DNA of 64,000 nt from Flavobacteriaceae bacterium (GCA_018401115.1 JAGYKX010000005.1:806001-870000), one strand, 5' to 3'; positions 27,685 to 35,745 are shown, counted from the first letter of the stretch. Translations and numbers: made by a program. Notes: a model not told the origin generated them from the sequence alone.

Positions 27685-28824
27685 TTATTTTAAAATATTT
27701 CTGGCAATTACTAATTTCTGTATCTCGGTAGTTCCCTCTCCAATAGTGCAAAGCTTGGCATCTCTGTAAAACTTCTCCACTGGATAATCTTTAGTGTAAC
27801 CATAACCTCCAAATATTTGAACGGCCTCATTGGCTACCTTCACACAAACCTCAGAAGAATACATTTTAGACATAGCGCTTAACTTAGTCATAGGTCTGCC
27901 TTGATTTTTCAGAAAAGCAGCCTTGTGAAGGAGCAATTCAGATGCTTCAATCTCCGTGGCCATATCTGCTAATTTAAAAGAAATCCCTTGAAAAGCACTA
28001 ATCGGTTTTCCAAACTGATGACGCTCTTTGGAATATTGCAAGGCCGCCTGATAGGCTCCTTTAGCAATTCCCAAAGATAGAGCTCCAATAGAAATTCTAC
28101 CCCCGTCTAATATTTTCATCGATTGAATAAAGCCATCTCCTACTCGGCCTAAAACGGCTGATGCCTCTAAAATACAATTATCAAAAATAAGTTCTGCGGT
28201 CTCACTAGCACGCATGCCTAATTTGTCTTCTTTTTTTCCACTGCTAAAACCATGAGTTCCCTTTTCAATTACAAAAGCAGTCATTCCATGACTATCTCCC
28301 TTCTCCCCAGTTCGAGCTATTATAACAGCAATGTCTCCGCTTTTTCCATGGGTAATAAAATTCTTAGATCCGTTTAACACCCATTGATCTCCTTTTTTAA
28401 CCGCAGTAGTATTCATTCCTCCTGCATCTGAACCAGTATTGTGCTCAGTAAGACCCCAAGCACCAATCCATTCTCCAGTGGCTAATTTTGGGATCCATTT
28501 TGCCTTTTGCGCTTCGCTCCCAAAACTTAAAATATGATTGGTACACAGTGAATTATGCGCCGCTATTGAAAGACCAATAGATGGATCTACTGTAGAAATT
28601 TCTTCAATAATAGCAATATACTCGTGGTACCCTAAACCAGATCCACCTAAAGACTCAGGCACTAATATCCCCATAAAGCCCAAAGCTCCAGCCTCCTTCA
28701 ATACTGCAACAGGGAATTTTTGATGCTCATCCCATTCCCTCACATGAGGGGCAATATGCTGCTGTGCAAAAGCTTTTGCAGCTGCCGCAACCATCTGCTG
28801 GGTTTCAGAATAATCAAAATCCAT
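27685..28824 (-). CDS. Acyl-CoA dehydrogenase
   Basis: FAD-dependent enzyme of fatty-acid or branched-chain acyl-CoA oxidation, 379 residues from ATG 28824; an upstream ATG at 28848 would add MITEIQHT. The N-terminal helical domain, the middle beta domain (WGLTEHNTGSDAGG) and the C-terminal domain (FGGYGYTKDYPVEKFYRDAK) are all present. CTIGEGTTEIQ supplies the catalytic Glu as in short-chain enzymes. Short/branched-chain acyl-CoA is the likely substrate, but specificity is not readable. It lies right after the helix-hairpin-helix gene. Confidence 0.92.
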   Translation of the reverse strand: MDFDYSETQQMVAAAAKAFAQQHIAPHVREWDEHQKFPVAVLKEAGALGFMGILVPESLGGSGLGYHEYIAIIEEISTVDPSIGLSIAAHNSLCTNHILSFGSEAQKAKWIPKLATGEWIGAWGLTEHNTGSDAGGMNTTAVKKGDQWVLNGSKNFITHGKSGDIAVIIARTGEKGDSHGMTAFVIEKGTHGFSSGKKEDKLGMRASETAELIFDNCILEASAVLGRVGDGFIQSMKILDGGRISIGALSLGIAKGAYQAALQYSKERHQFGKPISAFQGISFKLADMATEIEASELLLHKAAFLKNQGRPMTKLSAMSKMYSSEVCVKVANEAVQIFGGYGYTKDYPVEKFYRDAKLCTIGEGTTEIQKLVIARNILK

Positions 28825-28857
28825 AGTGTGTTGTATTTCTGTAATCATAGCATTTGT

Positions 28858-29514
28858 TTATAGGATCAAATATAATTTAATTATCTCAATTTTGTCTTCT
28901 GAAACTCCTAATATGTTTAATATTTCATTAAAATCATTAAACAAACCATTTTTAGCTCTTTCTCCGACAATTTTCTCCGCCAATTCTTTGGTAAAAAAAG
29001 GCAGTCTTTGCAGTTCATATACAGAAGCGCTATTAACAGAAATTTTACGTGTTAATGGAGTGTCTTGTACAGAAAATGACGCCTTAATTGCTTTTACAAC
29101 TGCGGAGTCTAATCCATACACTTGGTAGAGTTGATCCATATGAACAAAAGCGCCAAGGGAATTTCTAAACTTTACAATTCGCTCGGAATACACTGGACCT
29201 ATCCCGTAAACTCTTTGAAAATCTGCGGCATTGGCATGATTGACATCTAAAACAGTCTTTGTAGCTTTAGAGGTTAAAACCTTAAAATACCGCTTAGATT
29301 GTTTTTGAGAACTTGGAAAAACTTCGGACTCAATGGTCTTATTTATTGTTATAAATTCCTCAGGAAGGTTTTCAATTACCATCACTGTTGTTGGACTAAG
29401 GTATGTATCGTAGCCATAATAGCCCAAATGAAGTAGAAAAGTAACACACAAAAAATAGAAAAACCCTTTTCGTTTATATTGATAAGTAACGAAAAGGGTT
29501 TTACTTTTTTTCAT
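28858..29514 (-). CDS. Helix-hairpin-helix (ComEA-like) membrane-anchored protein
   Basis: A 218-residue protein with one membrane helix near residues 18-38 (GFFYFLCVTFLLHLGYYGY) and two helix-hairpin-helix units in the C-terminal half. These are LDVNHANAADFQRVYGIGPV, near residue 90, and ISVNSASVYELQRLPFFTKE, near 157. Such proteins bind DNA non-specifically and resemble ComEA of natural transformation, though they are widespread in Flavobacteria and their role is untested. The mRNA start is unusual: a 7-bp hairpin covers the ATG and a 15-bp inverted repeat with a U-rich tail lies inside codons 5-19. Confidence 0.85.
   Translation of the reverse strand: MKKSKTLFVTYQYKRKGFFYFLCVTFLLHLGYYGYDTYLSPTTVMVIENLPEEFITINKTIESEVFPSSQKQSKRYFKVLTSKATKTVLDVNHANAADFQRVYGIGPVYSERIVKFRNSLGAFVHMDQLYQVYGLDSAVVKAIKASFSVQDTPLTRKISVNSASVYELQRLPFFTKELAEKIVGERAKNGLFNDFNEILNILGVSEDKIEIIKLYLIL
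29459..29502. repeat. 15-bp inverted repeat, terminator-like, inside the HhH coding start
   Basis: AAAACCCTTTTCGTT at 29460-29474 is an exact inverted copy of AACGAAAAGGGTTTT at 29488-29502, separated by 13 bases. On the minus strand it is followed by TTCTATTTTTTG and on the plus strand by ACTTTTTTTC. It lies within the first 20 codons of the helix-hairpin-helix gene and 54 bases after the symporter stop. Confidence 0.8.
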
Positions 29515-29555
29515 AGGTTCTTAATTGTACACATAAAAACCTATAACAGGATGGT

Positions 29556-31172
29556 TTACGCAGCCTGCTTACTTGTTTTTATATCTGTCACATACTTCTT
29601 TAATTCCTTTTTCACTTTTGGAAAAAGAAACAGTAAGCCAATCATATTTGGAAATACTAAGGCAAGAATCATAGCGTCTGAAAACTTAATTACAGCGTCT
29701 AATGTTGCAGCTGCACCTATCACTACAAAAAGTAAGAAAAGGATTTTGTACACCGTATCTGCGGTTTTTCCTCTACCAAATAAATACTTCCATGACTGAA
29801 GTCCATAATAAGACCATGAAATCATGGTTGAGAAAGCAAAGAGAATAATCGCCACAGTCAACACATACCTAAATCCGGGGATAACAGAATCATAGGCCAT
29901 AGAGGTAAGGTCTACCCCTCCTACATAGGCTCCAGTATCGTTTAACATAACGGTACTTCCCACTGCATTTCCATATTCAAAGGCTGCGGTGTCCATATTA
30001 AAGAAAATAATCACCAAAGCAGTCATGGTACAAATTACAACCGTATCAATGAAAGGCTCAAGCAAAGCTACTACCCCTTCACTAGCGGGATACTTTGTCT
30101 TCACAGCTGAGTGTGCAATGGCTGCAGATCCAGCTCCAGCTTCGTTAGAAAAAGCAGCACGTTGAAACCCAACAATAATAACACCAACCACTCCACCAAT
30201 TCCAGCTGCAGGAGTAAAAGCACCTTCAAATATCATGGTAAAAGCAGCACCTACATATTTAATATTAGAAAAGATAATCACCAAAGAGGCTAAGACATAA
30301 GTCCCTGCCATAAATGGTACAATTTTTTCGGTTACACTGGCGATTTTTTTAATACCTCCAATAATCACTATACCCACTAAAATAGCCAAAACAACACCTA
30401 TAATTACCCCAGTGGCACCTCCTTGAAGATCAAACATAGTTGTTAATTGAACCGCCGCCTGATTAGATTGAAAAGCATTTCCCCCACCAAATGAAGCGCC
30501 TACACAAAGAATTGCGAATACTACCCCTAAAATTTTTCCAAGTACCTTAAAACCCATTTGATCTAGGCCTTTTGAGAGGTAATACATGGGGCCTCCGTAA
30601 ACCGTTCCACTTTCATCTACATCTCTATATTTTACCCCTAGGGTACATTCTACAAACTTGGTAGACATTCCAATAAGACCACAAACAACCATCCAGAAAG
30701 TCGCCCCTGGTCCTCCAAGTGCAATAGCTACAGCCACACCTGCAATATTACCCAATCCTACTGTTCCTGACACAGCTGTTGCAAGGGCCTGGAAATGACT
30801 CACTTCTCCTTCTTGACTTTCATCTTTAATAGTTCCAGTCAAATCACCGTCTGCTACATTTAAGTCTGTTTTTTCTACACCATGGTGGTCCAACTCATCA
30901 TACTTACCCCTGACCGTATTAATCGCCAATGGAAACTGACTTATGCTTGGAAATTTAAAATAAATGGTGAAAAAAGTAGCTCCACAAATTAGCAGTATTA
31001 AAACGATAGGAATATTATACTCCCCAACTGGAATAGACGTTAAGACAAAGCCTTCCCACCAACTAGCAAATGGCATAAAAGCGTCGTTCACTTTTTCATC
31101 TAAACCTTTTTCTTGCGCTAGGGCAACAAAAGGAAATAAAAAGCTTGCCAAAAAAGTCAATTTAGTCTTCAT
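29556..31172 (-). CDS. Alanine/sodium symporter (AGCS family)
   Basis: A 538-residue sodium- or proton-coupled amino-acid carrier. The AGCS signatures are visible: SHFQALATAVSGTVGLGNIAGV near residue 125, GGPMYYLSKGL near 192 and GFQRAAFSNEAGAGSAAIAHS near 330. About ten membrane helices follow an N-terminal signal-like segment ending ALAQEKG, so the N-terminus may be cleaved or exported, a pattern seen in Bacteroidetes members. Alanine or glycine is the usual substrate. The gene stands alone upstream of the helix-hairpin-helix gene. Confidence 0.93.
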   Translation of the reverse strand: MKTKLTFLASFLFPFVALAQEKGLDEKVNDAFMPFASWWEGFVLTSIPVGEYNIPIVLILLICGATFFTIYFKFPSISQFPLAINTVRGKYDELDHHGVEKTDLNVADGDLTGTIKDESQEGEVSHFQALATAVSGTVGLGNIAGVAVAIALGGPGATFWMVVCGLIGMSTKFVECTLGVKYRDVDESGTVYGGPMYYLSKGLDQMGFKVLGKILGVVFAILCVGASFGGGNAFQSNQAAVQLTTMFDLQGGATGVIIGVVLAILVGIVIIGGIKKIASVTEKIVPFMAGTYVLASLVIIFSNIKYVGAAFTMIFEGAFTPAAGIGGVVGVIIVGFQRAAFSNEAGAGSAAIAHSAVKTKYPASEGVVALLEPFIDTVVICTMTALVIIFFNMDTAAFEYGNAVGSTVMLNDTGAYVGGVDLTSMAYDSVIPGFRYVLTVAIILFAFSTMISWSYYGLQSWKYLFGRGKTADTVYKILFLLFVVIGAAATLDAVIKFSDAMILALVFPNMIGLLFLFPKVKKELKKYVTDIKTSKQAA

Positions 31173-31261
31173 AATGTAGGAGTGGTTTGTTTAATTTAAT
31201 GTTAAGAGTAGCAATATCATAAAAAAAAATGGCCTAATCAAATAAAGGAGTAGTAAAGCAA

Positions 31262-32265
31262 CTACTGGGCGCACATTTTATTTAATTGCTCAATTTGCTC
31301 CGGTCTGCCCAATACAATAAGTTTTCCCTGTGGAGAAAGCACCAAATCTGCATCTGGGTTAATAATATAGTCACCCTTTGGTGTAATATACCCAATTATG
31401 GTACATCCTGTCCTTTTTCTTAGATCCAGATCCCTCAGTGAATTTAATACGCTAGAACCAGCAAAACGTTCAATGGCAATCTCTTCAAGGTTGGTATTCT
31501 TTTTTCCATCTGTAGAAAGTTTATCCATAAAGGTAATTAGATCAGGAATAACTACTAAAGACGCCATATGGTCCCCTCCTATTCTGTCTGGCATAATCAC
31601 TTTATTGGCACCCGCCAGAGACAATTTTTTTCTGATCCAATCTCGGAGGCCCTGGAAATAATAAATAAGTTTTTGTTAAGCTGTCTTGCAGACAATACCA
31701 CGAATAAATTAGCAGCATCACTTGGAAGTGTAGATATAAGATATTGTGCTTTATGAATTCCTGCAGCCTCCAACACCTCATCTTCATTGGCGTCTCCCTT
31801 TATAAAAAGCACATCATCTTCATGCTTTGCTATTATCTCAGGATCATTCTCAATGACCACAAAAGGTTTGTTGTAGGCTTTTAGCCTAGCCACTGCTTGA
31901 GCGCCATTTCTCCCATAACCACAAACGATCACATGCTTATTCATACTTTGCAATTTATTTTTAACCTGTTTTTTCTTTAAAATTTCTAATGAATTCCTAC
32001 CTAATATGTATTCCGTGACCACAGATAATGCAAAGGCAAAAATAAAAACGCTTGAGATAATTAAAAAAATTGTGAAAATCTTAGCGGCATCGTCCAAAGG
32101 ACTGACCTCTGAAAAACCTACAGTGGTTATAGTTATTACGGTCATATACACCGCGTCTATCCAAGAATAGTCCGAGAGCATTCTAAAACCTAGTATCCCT
32201 ATCACGCTTACTAAAAGCACTAATGATAAAGCTAAATATATTTTTGATCGGAATACTTTTAACAT
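31262..32265 (-). pseudogene. Potassium channel with TrkA-N/TrkA-C domains, frameshifted
   Basis: The two track ORFs are one gene split by a -1 shift. The N part (32265-31597) has two membrane helices around the selectivity filter ITTVGFSEV, then a TrkA-N Rossmann domain (VIVCGYGRNGAQAVARL). It breaks after IISRASEIGSEK. The C part (31624-31262) continues exactly where the family goes (SLAGANKVIMPD) and carries the TrkA-C domain (GCTIIGYITPKGDYIINPDA). The shift lies in a run of seven A (plus-strand T at 31625-31631); eight would restore a 334-residue channel. A sequencing error, a recent mutation or -1 slippage on A7 are all possible. It is last in the rhodanese-PspC-channel run. Confidence 0.85.
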
Positions 32266-32271
32266 GCGAAA

Positions 32272-32493
32272 CTATAAATCAAACACAGAATTCCTTTTGG
32301 CAAAAAGCAAATCTTTAATGCGGATCCAAAAAGCAAAAAACAGGTAGAGTGCAAAGCCAAAACCTAAGGTGACAAAGGTTAGATAAATAAATGAAGTCCT
32401 TACCACTCTGGCCCTAATACCCAGGCGTTCTGCAATACGCTCACAGACTGTAAAACCGTGTCTTTGAAAAAAATACAATAGTTTATAAAACAT
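32272..32493 (-). CDS. PspC domain small membrane protein
   Basis: A 73-residue protein with a short PspC-like domain: an amphipathic start (FQRHGFTVCERIAERLGIRA) and one to two membrane helices (FIYLTFVTLGFGFALYLFFAFW). I start it at ATG 32493; that ATG lies inside the last codons of the rhodanese gene (11-base overlap), which suggests translational coupling and makes the longer track start unlikely. PspC proteins are linked to envelope stress in other bacteria; the role here is not known. Confidence 0.82.
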   Translation of the reverse strand: MFYKLLYFFQRHGFTVCERIAERLGIRARVVRTSFIYLTFVTLGFGFALYLFFAFWIRIKDLLFAKRNSVFDL

Positions 32494-32797
32494 CTGTGTC
32501 TCCGGTCCATTCCATAAAACCACCTATTAAATTATGGGCTGTTTCAAAGCCAACACTGTGCATTATAGCACAGGCTTGTCCACTTCTGTTCCCAGATCTG
32601 CAATAAACATAGTAATTTTTAGACTTGTCTAATGCTTCTAAACCATCCAAAAACCCTTGCCCCATAAAGATGTCCAAATGAATGGCGCCTGGAATAATCC
32701 CCTCAGAAACTTCATCTGTAGTTCTTACGTCTAATATTACACTCTTAGGGTCTTCTGCCAATTGTGAGGCCCATGCCTCTTGTGATAAATCTGCCAT
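32483..32797 (-). CDS. Rhodanese-like domain protein
   Basis: A 104-residue single-domain rhodanese. The active-site loop CRSGNRSGQA with the catalytic Cys near residue 67 is intact, and the opening VILDVRTTDEVSEGIIPGA is standard. It probably transfers sulfur or reduces small sulfur species in the cytoplasm. It is first of a three-gene minus-strand run (rhodanese, PspC, K+ channel), with a TATTTTTG box 20 bases before its ATG. Confidence 0.93.
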   Translation of the reverse strand: MADLSQEAWASQLAEDPKSVILDVRTTDEVSEGIIPGAIHLDIFMGQGFLDGLEALDKSKNYYVYCRSGNRSGQACAIMHSVGFETAHNLIGGFMEWTGDTDVL

Positions 32798-32817
32798 TAT
32801 TAAATTATTTATTCTTT

Positions 32818-32825
32818 CAAAAATA
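32818..32825 (-). promoter_or_regulatory. -7 box of the rhodanese-PspC-channel operon
   Basis: The minus strand reads TATTTTTG (plus CAAAAATA), 20 bases before the rhodanese ATG at 32797. No clear TTG upstream at the expected spacing. Confidence 0.45.
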
Positions 32826-32920
32826 AGGGTTTGAGTCGGGAGAAAAAACTATTTCATTTGTGAAGTGGAAAAATAATTAACCTTAAAATAAAAAACAGCA
32901 CATATTTTCAAAAATATTCA

Positions 32921-32928
32921 TACATTTG
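32921..32928 (+). promoter_or_regulatory. -7 box of the MarR gene
   Basis: TACATTTG is an exact TAnnTTTG match, 22 bases before the ATG at 32951. The following TATACAATAATTGTTATTA contains the near-palindrome ACAATAATTGT, a plausible autoregulatory operator for the MarR protein. Confidence 0.55.
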
Positions 32929-32950
32929 TATATACAATAATTGTTATTAC

Positions 32951-33397
32951 ATGAATGTTGAAGCACATATAAAAACAGAAAAATCCATTCCAATTAGGAG
33001 TAAAACGGTTATTCACCTTTCTTTGGTTCAAAATAAAATTAATGAAACCATTCACATTGCCTTAAAACCTTTCGATATTTCACTGCAACAATTTAATGTA
33101 CTGAGAATATTAAGAGGTCAAAAAGGGGCACCTGCTAATCTGAACACTATCAATGAAAGGATGGTCACTAAGATGAGTAATACCACCAGATTGGTAGACA
33201 AACTGATTCTAAAAGATTTTGTGGCACGCCAAATTTGTAAAAAAAACAGAAGAAAAGTGGAGATTTTTATCACTGAAATAGGGCTTAAAGCCTTAAAAGA
33301 AATGGATGCTGTAATGACACAAACTGAAAATAAACTTTTAAATGGGTTTACTGAAAATGAACTCACTCAACTCAACGAGTTACTACATAAACTATAA
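32951..33397 (+). CDS. MarR family transcriptional regulator
   Basis: A 148-residue winged-helix regulator. Dimer helices flank a central wHTH (about residues 40-105); the wing is rich in basic residues (ARQICKKNRRKVEIFITEIG). MarR proteins usually bind palindromes near their own promoter, and an AT-rich imperfect palindrome overlaps the presumed transcript start. The gene lies 27 bases before a YceI gene in the same direction, so YceI is its likely target. The effector is not known. Confidence 0.9.
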   Translation: MNVEAHIKTEKSIPIRSKTVIHLSLVQNKINETIHIALKPFDISLQQFNVLRILRGQKGAPANLNTINERMVTKMSNTTRLVDKLILKDFVARQICKKNRRKVEIFITEIGLKALKEMDAVMTQTENKLLNGFTENELTQLNELLHKL

Positions 33398-33424
33398 CTA
33401 TTAATCCACAACAATTTAAACATT

Positions 33425-34036
33425 ATGAAAAAATTATTTATGACCCTTAGCGCATTATTAGTAGCCACTTCTATTGCAATCGCAACTCCCTCAAATACCA
33501 AAGAAAAAACTACTGAAAAAACAACAAAAGCTGTTGAAAAAAAAGTAATTAACACTGAAGCGAGTACCATTACTTGGAAAGCCTACAAAGTTACTGGATC
33601 TCATGAAGGCACTATTAATTTGGCTTCTGGGAACTTAGATTTTAATGGAACTATTTTAACAGGCGGTGCCTTTATCGTAGACATGACTACTATTAATACC
33701 ACTGACTTAGAAGGAGAGTACAAGCAAAAATTAGATGGACATTTACACTCTGATGATTTCTTTGGAACTGCCACTCACAAAACAGCTTCTTTAGAAATTA
33801 CATCTGTAAAAGCTTCCGGTAAGAATGCGTACGATGCAACTGCTAACCTTACGATTAAAAATATTACCAAAGAAGTAAACTTCACTATCTCCGTATATGG
33901 AAGTAAAGCAACGGCAAATTTAAAAGTAGACCGCTCTCAATTTGACATTCGTTACGGATCTGGTTCATTCTTTGACAACTTAGGCGACAAAACCATCTAT
34001 GATGAATTTGACTTGGTGGTAGACCTACAATTCTAA
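33425..34036 (+). CDS. YceI family periplasmic protein
   Basis: A 203-residue secreted lipocalin-like protein. A signal peptide ends near residue 21 (SIAIATPS), then a Lys/Thr-rich linker (NTKEKTTEKTTKAVEKK) leads into the YceI barrel. The family landmarks ITWKAYKVTGSHEGTINLAS, HLHSDDFFGTATHKTA and VDRSQFDIRYGSGSFFDNLG are present. Members bind polyisoprenoid or similar lipids, and several respond to stress. It is downstream of MarR and closed by a strong terminator. Confidence 0.92.
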   Translation: MKKLFMTLSALLVATSIAIATPSNTKEKTTEKTTKAVEKKVINTEASTITWKAYKVTGSHEGTINLASGNLDFNGTILTGGAFIVDMTTINTTDLEGEYKQKLDGHLHSDDFFGTATHKTASLEITSVKASGKNAYDATANLTIKNITKEVNFTISVYGSKATANLKVDRSQFDIRYGSGSFFDNLGDKTIYDEFDLVVDLQF

Positions 34037-34080
34037 GTTTCCTTTTAGAATTAAAACAAATCACGCTATGAAATTGTTTA

Positions 34081-34117
34081 AAATCACAAAGCCTTCAGGG
34101 GCTTTGTGATTTTTTTT
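34081..34117 (+). terminator. Terminator of the marR-yceI unit
   Basis: A 13-bp perfect stem AAATCACAAAGCC/GGCTTTGTGATTT with a 6-base loop is followed by a T-tract. It separates YceI from the trp leader. Confidence 0.92.
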
Positions 34118-34148
34118 GCTCAAAGCTTTTATATTCTGTAAGGTTTAC

Positions 34149-34156
34149 TATATTTG
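34149..34156 (+). promoter_or_regulatory. -7 box of the trp operon leader
   Basis: TATATTTG exactly matches TAnnTTTG and ends only 4 bases before the leader-peptide ATG at 34161. Transcription would begin at or near the ATG, so the leader peptide may be read from a leaderless transcript. No -33 TTG at canonical spacing is visible. Confidence 0.6.
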
Positions 34157-34160
34157 ATAT

Positions 34161-34217
34161 ATGATTCAAAATAATTCAAACAATTGGTGGTGGAACAACT
34201 TACAACAAACGCTGTGA
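34161..34217 (+). CDS. trpL: trp operon leader peptide (WWW)
   Basis: A short ORF encodes MIQNNSNNWWWNNLQQTL, 18 residues with three tandem Trp codons (34185-34193), rich in Asn/Gln. It lies directly behind a -7 box and ahead of a terminator hairpin and trpE. Ribosome stalling at the Trp codons would control whether the terminator forms. It is too short for the ORF track. Three tandem Trp codons by chance in a short ORF just upstream of trpE are very unlikely. Confidence 0.88.
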   Translation: MIQNNSNNWWWNNLQQTL

Positions 34218-34276
34218 GCTAAGCACTACTTTGATATATTTTAAAGGCTTGTCTTCACAGACAAGCCTTTTTATTT
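34212..34276 (+). terminator. trp attenuator: terminator with competing antiterminator
   Basis: The terminator stem AAAGGCTTGTC (34243-34253) / GACAAGCCTTT (34260-34270) runs into TTTTTATTTT. Its left arm and loop can instead pair upstream: CTGTGAG (34212-34218, covering the leader stop) with TTCACAG, and AAGC (34221-34224) with GCTT. A 1:2 pair between the Trp codons (GTGGTG) and CACTAC (34224-34229) is also possible. This is the classic segment 1-2-3-4 logic. Confidence 0.85.
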
Positions 34277-34298
34277 TCAACATCACTTGATCCGATAT

Positions 34299-34306
34299 TA
34301 TCTTTG
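34299..34306 (+). promoter_or_regulatory. Possible second promoter upstream of trpE
   Basis: TATCTTTG matches TAnnTTTG and lies between the attenuator and the trpE ATG. If active it would give attenuator-independent basal transcription. No -33 element at the right spacing, so this is tentative. Confidence 0.35.
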
Positions 34307-34318
34307 AAACACCAATAG

Positions 34319-34338
34319 GAAAGAAAGAAAGAAAGAAA
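34319..34338 (+). repeat. (GAAA)5 tetranucleotide repeat before trpE
   Basis: Five perfect GAAA units end 6 bases before the trpE ATG, in the ribosome-binding region. Purine-rich and unstructured, it may help ribosome loading; repeat-number change could alter trpE expression. Confidence 0.8.
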
Positions 34339-34344
34339 CACATT

Positions 34345-35745
34345 ATGAGTTACGCTTTAAAAACCCATTTCAAAAAAATTCTTGCAGACACCATTACACC
34401 TGTGAGCGTCTATTTAAAAGTAAGAGACCGTTACCCAGCCAGTATTTTATTGGAGAGTAGTGATTACCACGCCAACGACAATAGTTTTTCATATATCTGT
34501 TTTAACCCCATTGCGCACATTGAGGTAAAAGACCGTCAGATTACAAAAGCATATCCAGATGGCAGCACACAAATAACGCCTATTACATCAGAAACAGATA
34601 TTCCTGCTACACTCACTGCTTTTTCACAGGAGTTCTCTAGTGAAAAACAAGATTTTAAATTCATTACACAAGGACTGTTTGGTTTTATGACCTATGACGC
34701 CGTACAGTATTATGAAGACATTCAGATCGCTAAAAAAGAAGGGGGACAAGACCTTCCTGAATTATATTATGCGGTATACCAGAACGTTATTGCCATTAAC
34801 CATTTTAACAATGAGGCCTATATTTTTGCACACTGCTATGACCAGCCCAGCAATGTAGCGACTATAGAACAATTAATTGCTGTTAAAAACTTTGCCACCT
34901 ACCCTTTTAAAACCGAAGGCGAACCGACTATTAATATCGAGGACGAAGATTTCAAAACACTGGTAGAAACGGCCAAGAAACATTGCCAAAGAGGAGACGT
35001 TTTCCAGTTGGTACTCTCCAGAAGATTCACCCAAAAATTTAGTGGAGATGAGTTTAATGTTTACCGAGCGCTAAGAGCTGTAAATCCCTCTCCTTACCTA
35101 TTTTACTTTGACTATGGGAATTTCAAAATTTTTGGGAGTTCTCCAGAAGCACAGCTAGTAGTCAAAGATCAGAAAGCAGAAATCCATCCCATTGCAGGTA
35201 CCTTTAAAAGAACCGGAAACGATGAAAAAGACGCCACGCTAGCCAAGGAACTCACAGAAGACCACAAAGAAAATTCAGAGCATGTAATGCTGGTAGACCT
35301 AGCGAGAAACGACCTCAGCAGGCATGGAAAAATGGTCAGGGTAGAAAACTATCGAGAGGTACAGTTTTTTTCACATGTCATTCACTTGGTGTCTAAAGTC
35401 ACCGGTATAAAAAAAGCAGACACACCTACTATGAATATAGTGGCAGACACATTTCCTGCTGGGACCCTCAGCGGTGCGCCTAAGCATAAAGCCATGGAGC
35501 TTATTGAAAAATACGAACCTACCCCAAGGGGCTACTACGGAGGCGCCATTGGCTTTATGGATTTTGAAGGTAACTTTAACCACGCCATCATGATCAGAAC
35601 CTTTTTAAGCAAGAACCATCAATTGCAATACCAAGCGGGCGCAGGAATTGTTGCTGCTTCAGATGCAGCTTCTGAATTGCAAGAAACCTACAATAAGTTA
35701 GGAGCACTCACCAAAGCATTGTCCTTGGCAGAAGACATTAAATAA
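34345..35745 (+). CDS. trpE: Anthranilate synthase component I
   Basis: Converts chorismate plus glutamine-derived ammonia to anthranilate, the committed step to tryptophan, 466 residues. The N-terminal LLES motif (ASILLESSDY, about residue 32) that forms the Trp feedback site is present. The C-terminal chorismate-binding core shows GDVFQLVLSRRF, EIHPIAGTFKRTG and ENSEHVMLVDLARNDL. The LLES motif and trpG/trpD neighbours favour TrpE over PabB. It is first structural gene after the attenuator. Confidence 0.96.
   Translation: MSYALKTHFKKILADTITPVSVYLKVRDRYPASILLESSDYHANDNSFSYICFNPIAHIEVKDRQITKAYPDGSTQITPITSETDIPATLTAFSQEFSSEKQDFKFITQGLFGFMTYDAVQYYEDIQIAKKEGGQDLPELYYAVYQNVIAINHFNNEAYIFAHCYDQPSNVATIEQLIAVKNFATYPFKTEGEPTINIEDEDFKTLVETAKKHCQRGDVFQLVLSRRFTQKFSGDEFNVYRALRAVNPSPYLFYFDYGNFKIFGSSPEAQLVVKDQKAEIHPIAGTFKRTGNDEKDATLAKELTEDHKENSEHVMLVDLARNDLSRHGKMVRVENYREVQFFSHVIHLVSKVTGIKKADTPTMNIVADTFPAGTLSGAPKHKAMELIEKYEPTPRGYYGGAIGFMDFEGNFNHAIMIRTFLSKNHQLQYQAGAGIVAASDAASELQETYNKLGALTKALSLAEDIK

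Noticed and set aside
31602-31787. 61-residue minus-strand ORF at the K+ channel break
   Set aside because: It is the third frame of the TrkA domain and does not restore any family sequence; only the -1 junction at the A7 run does.
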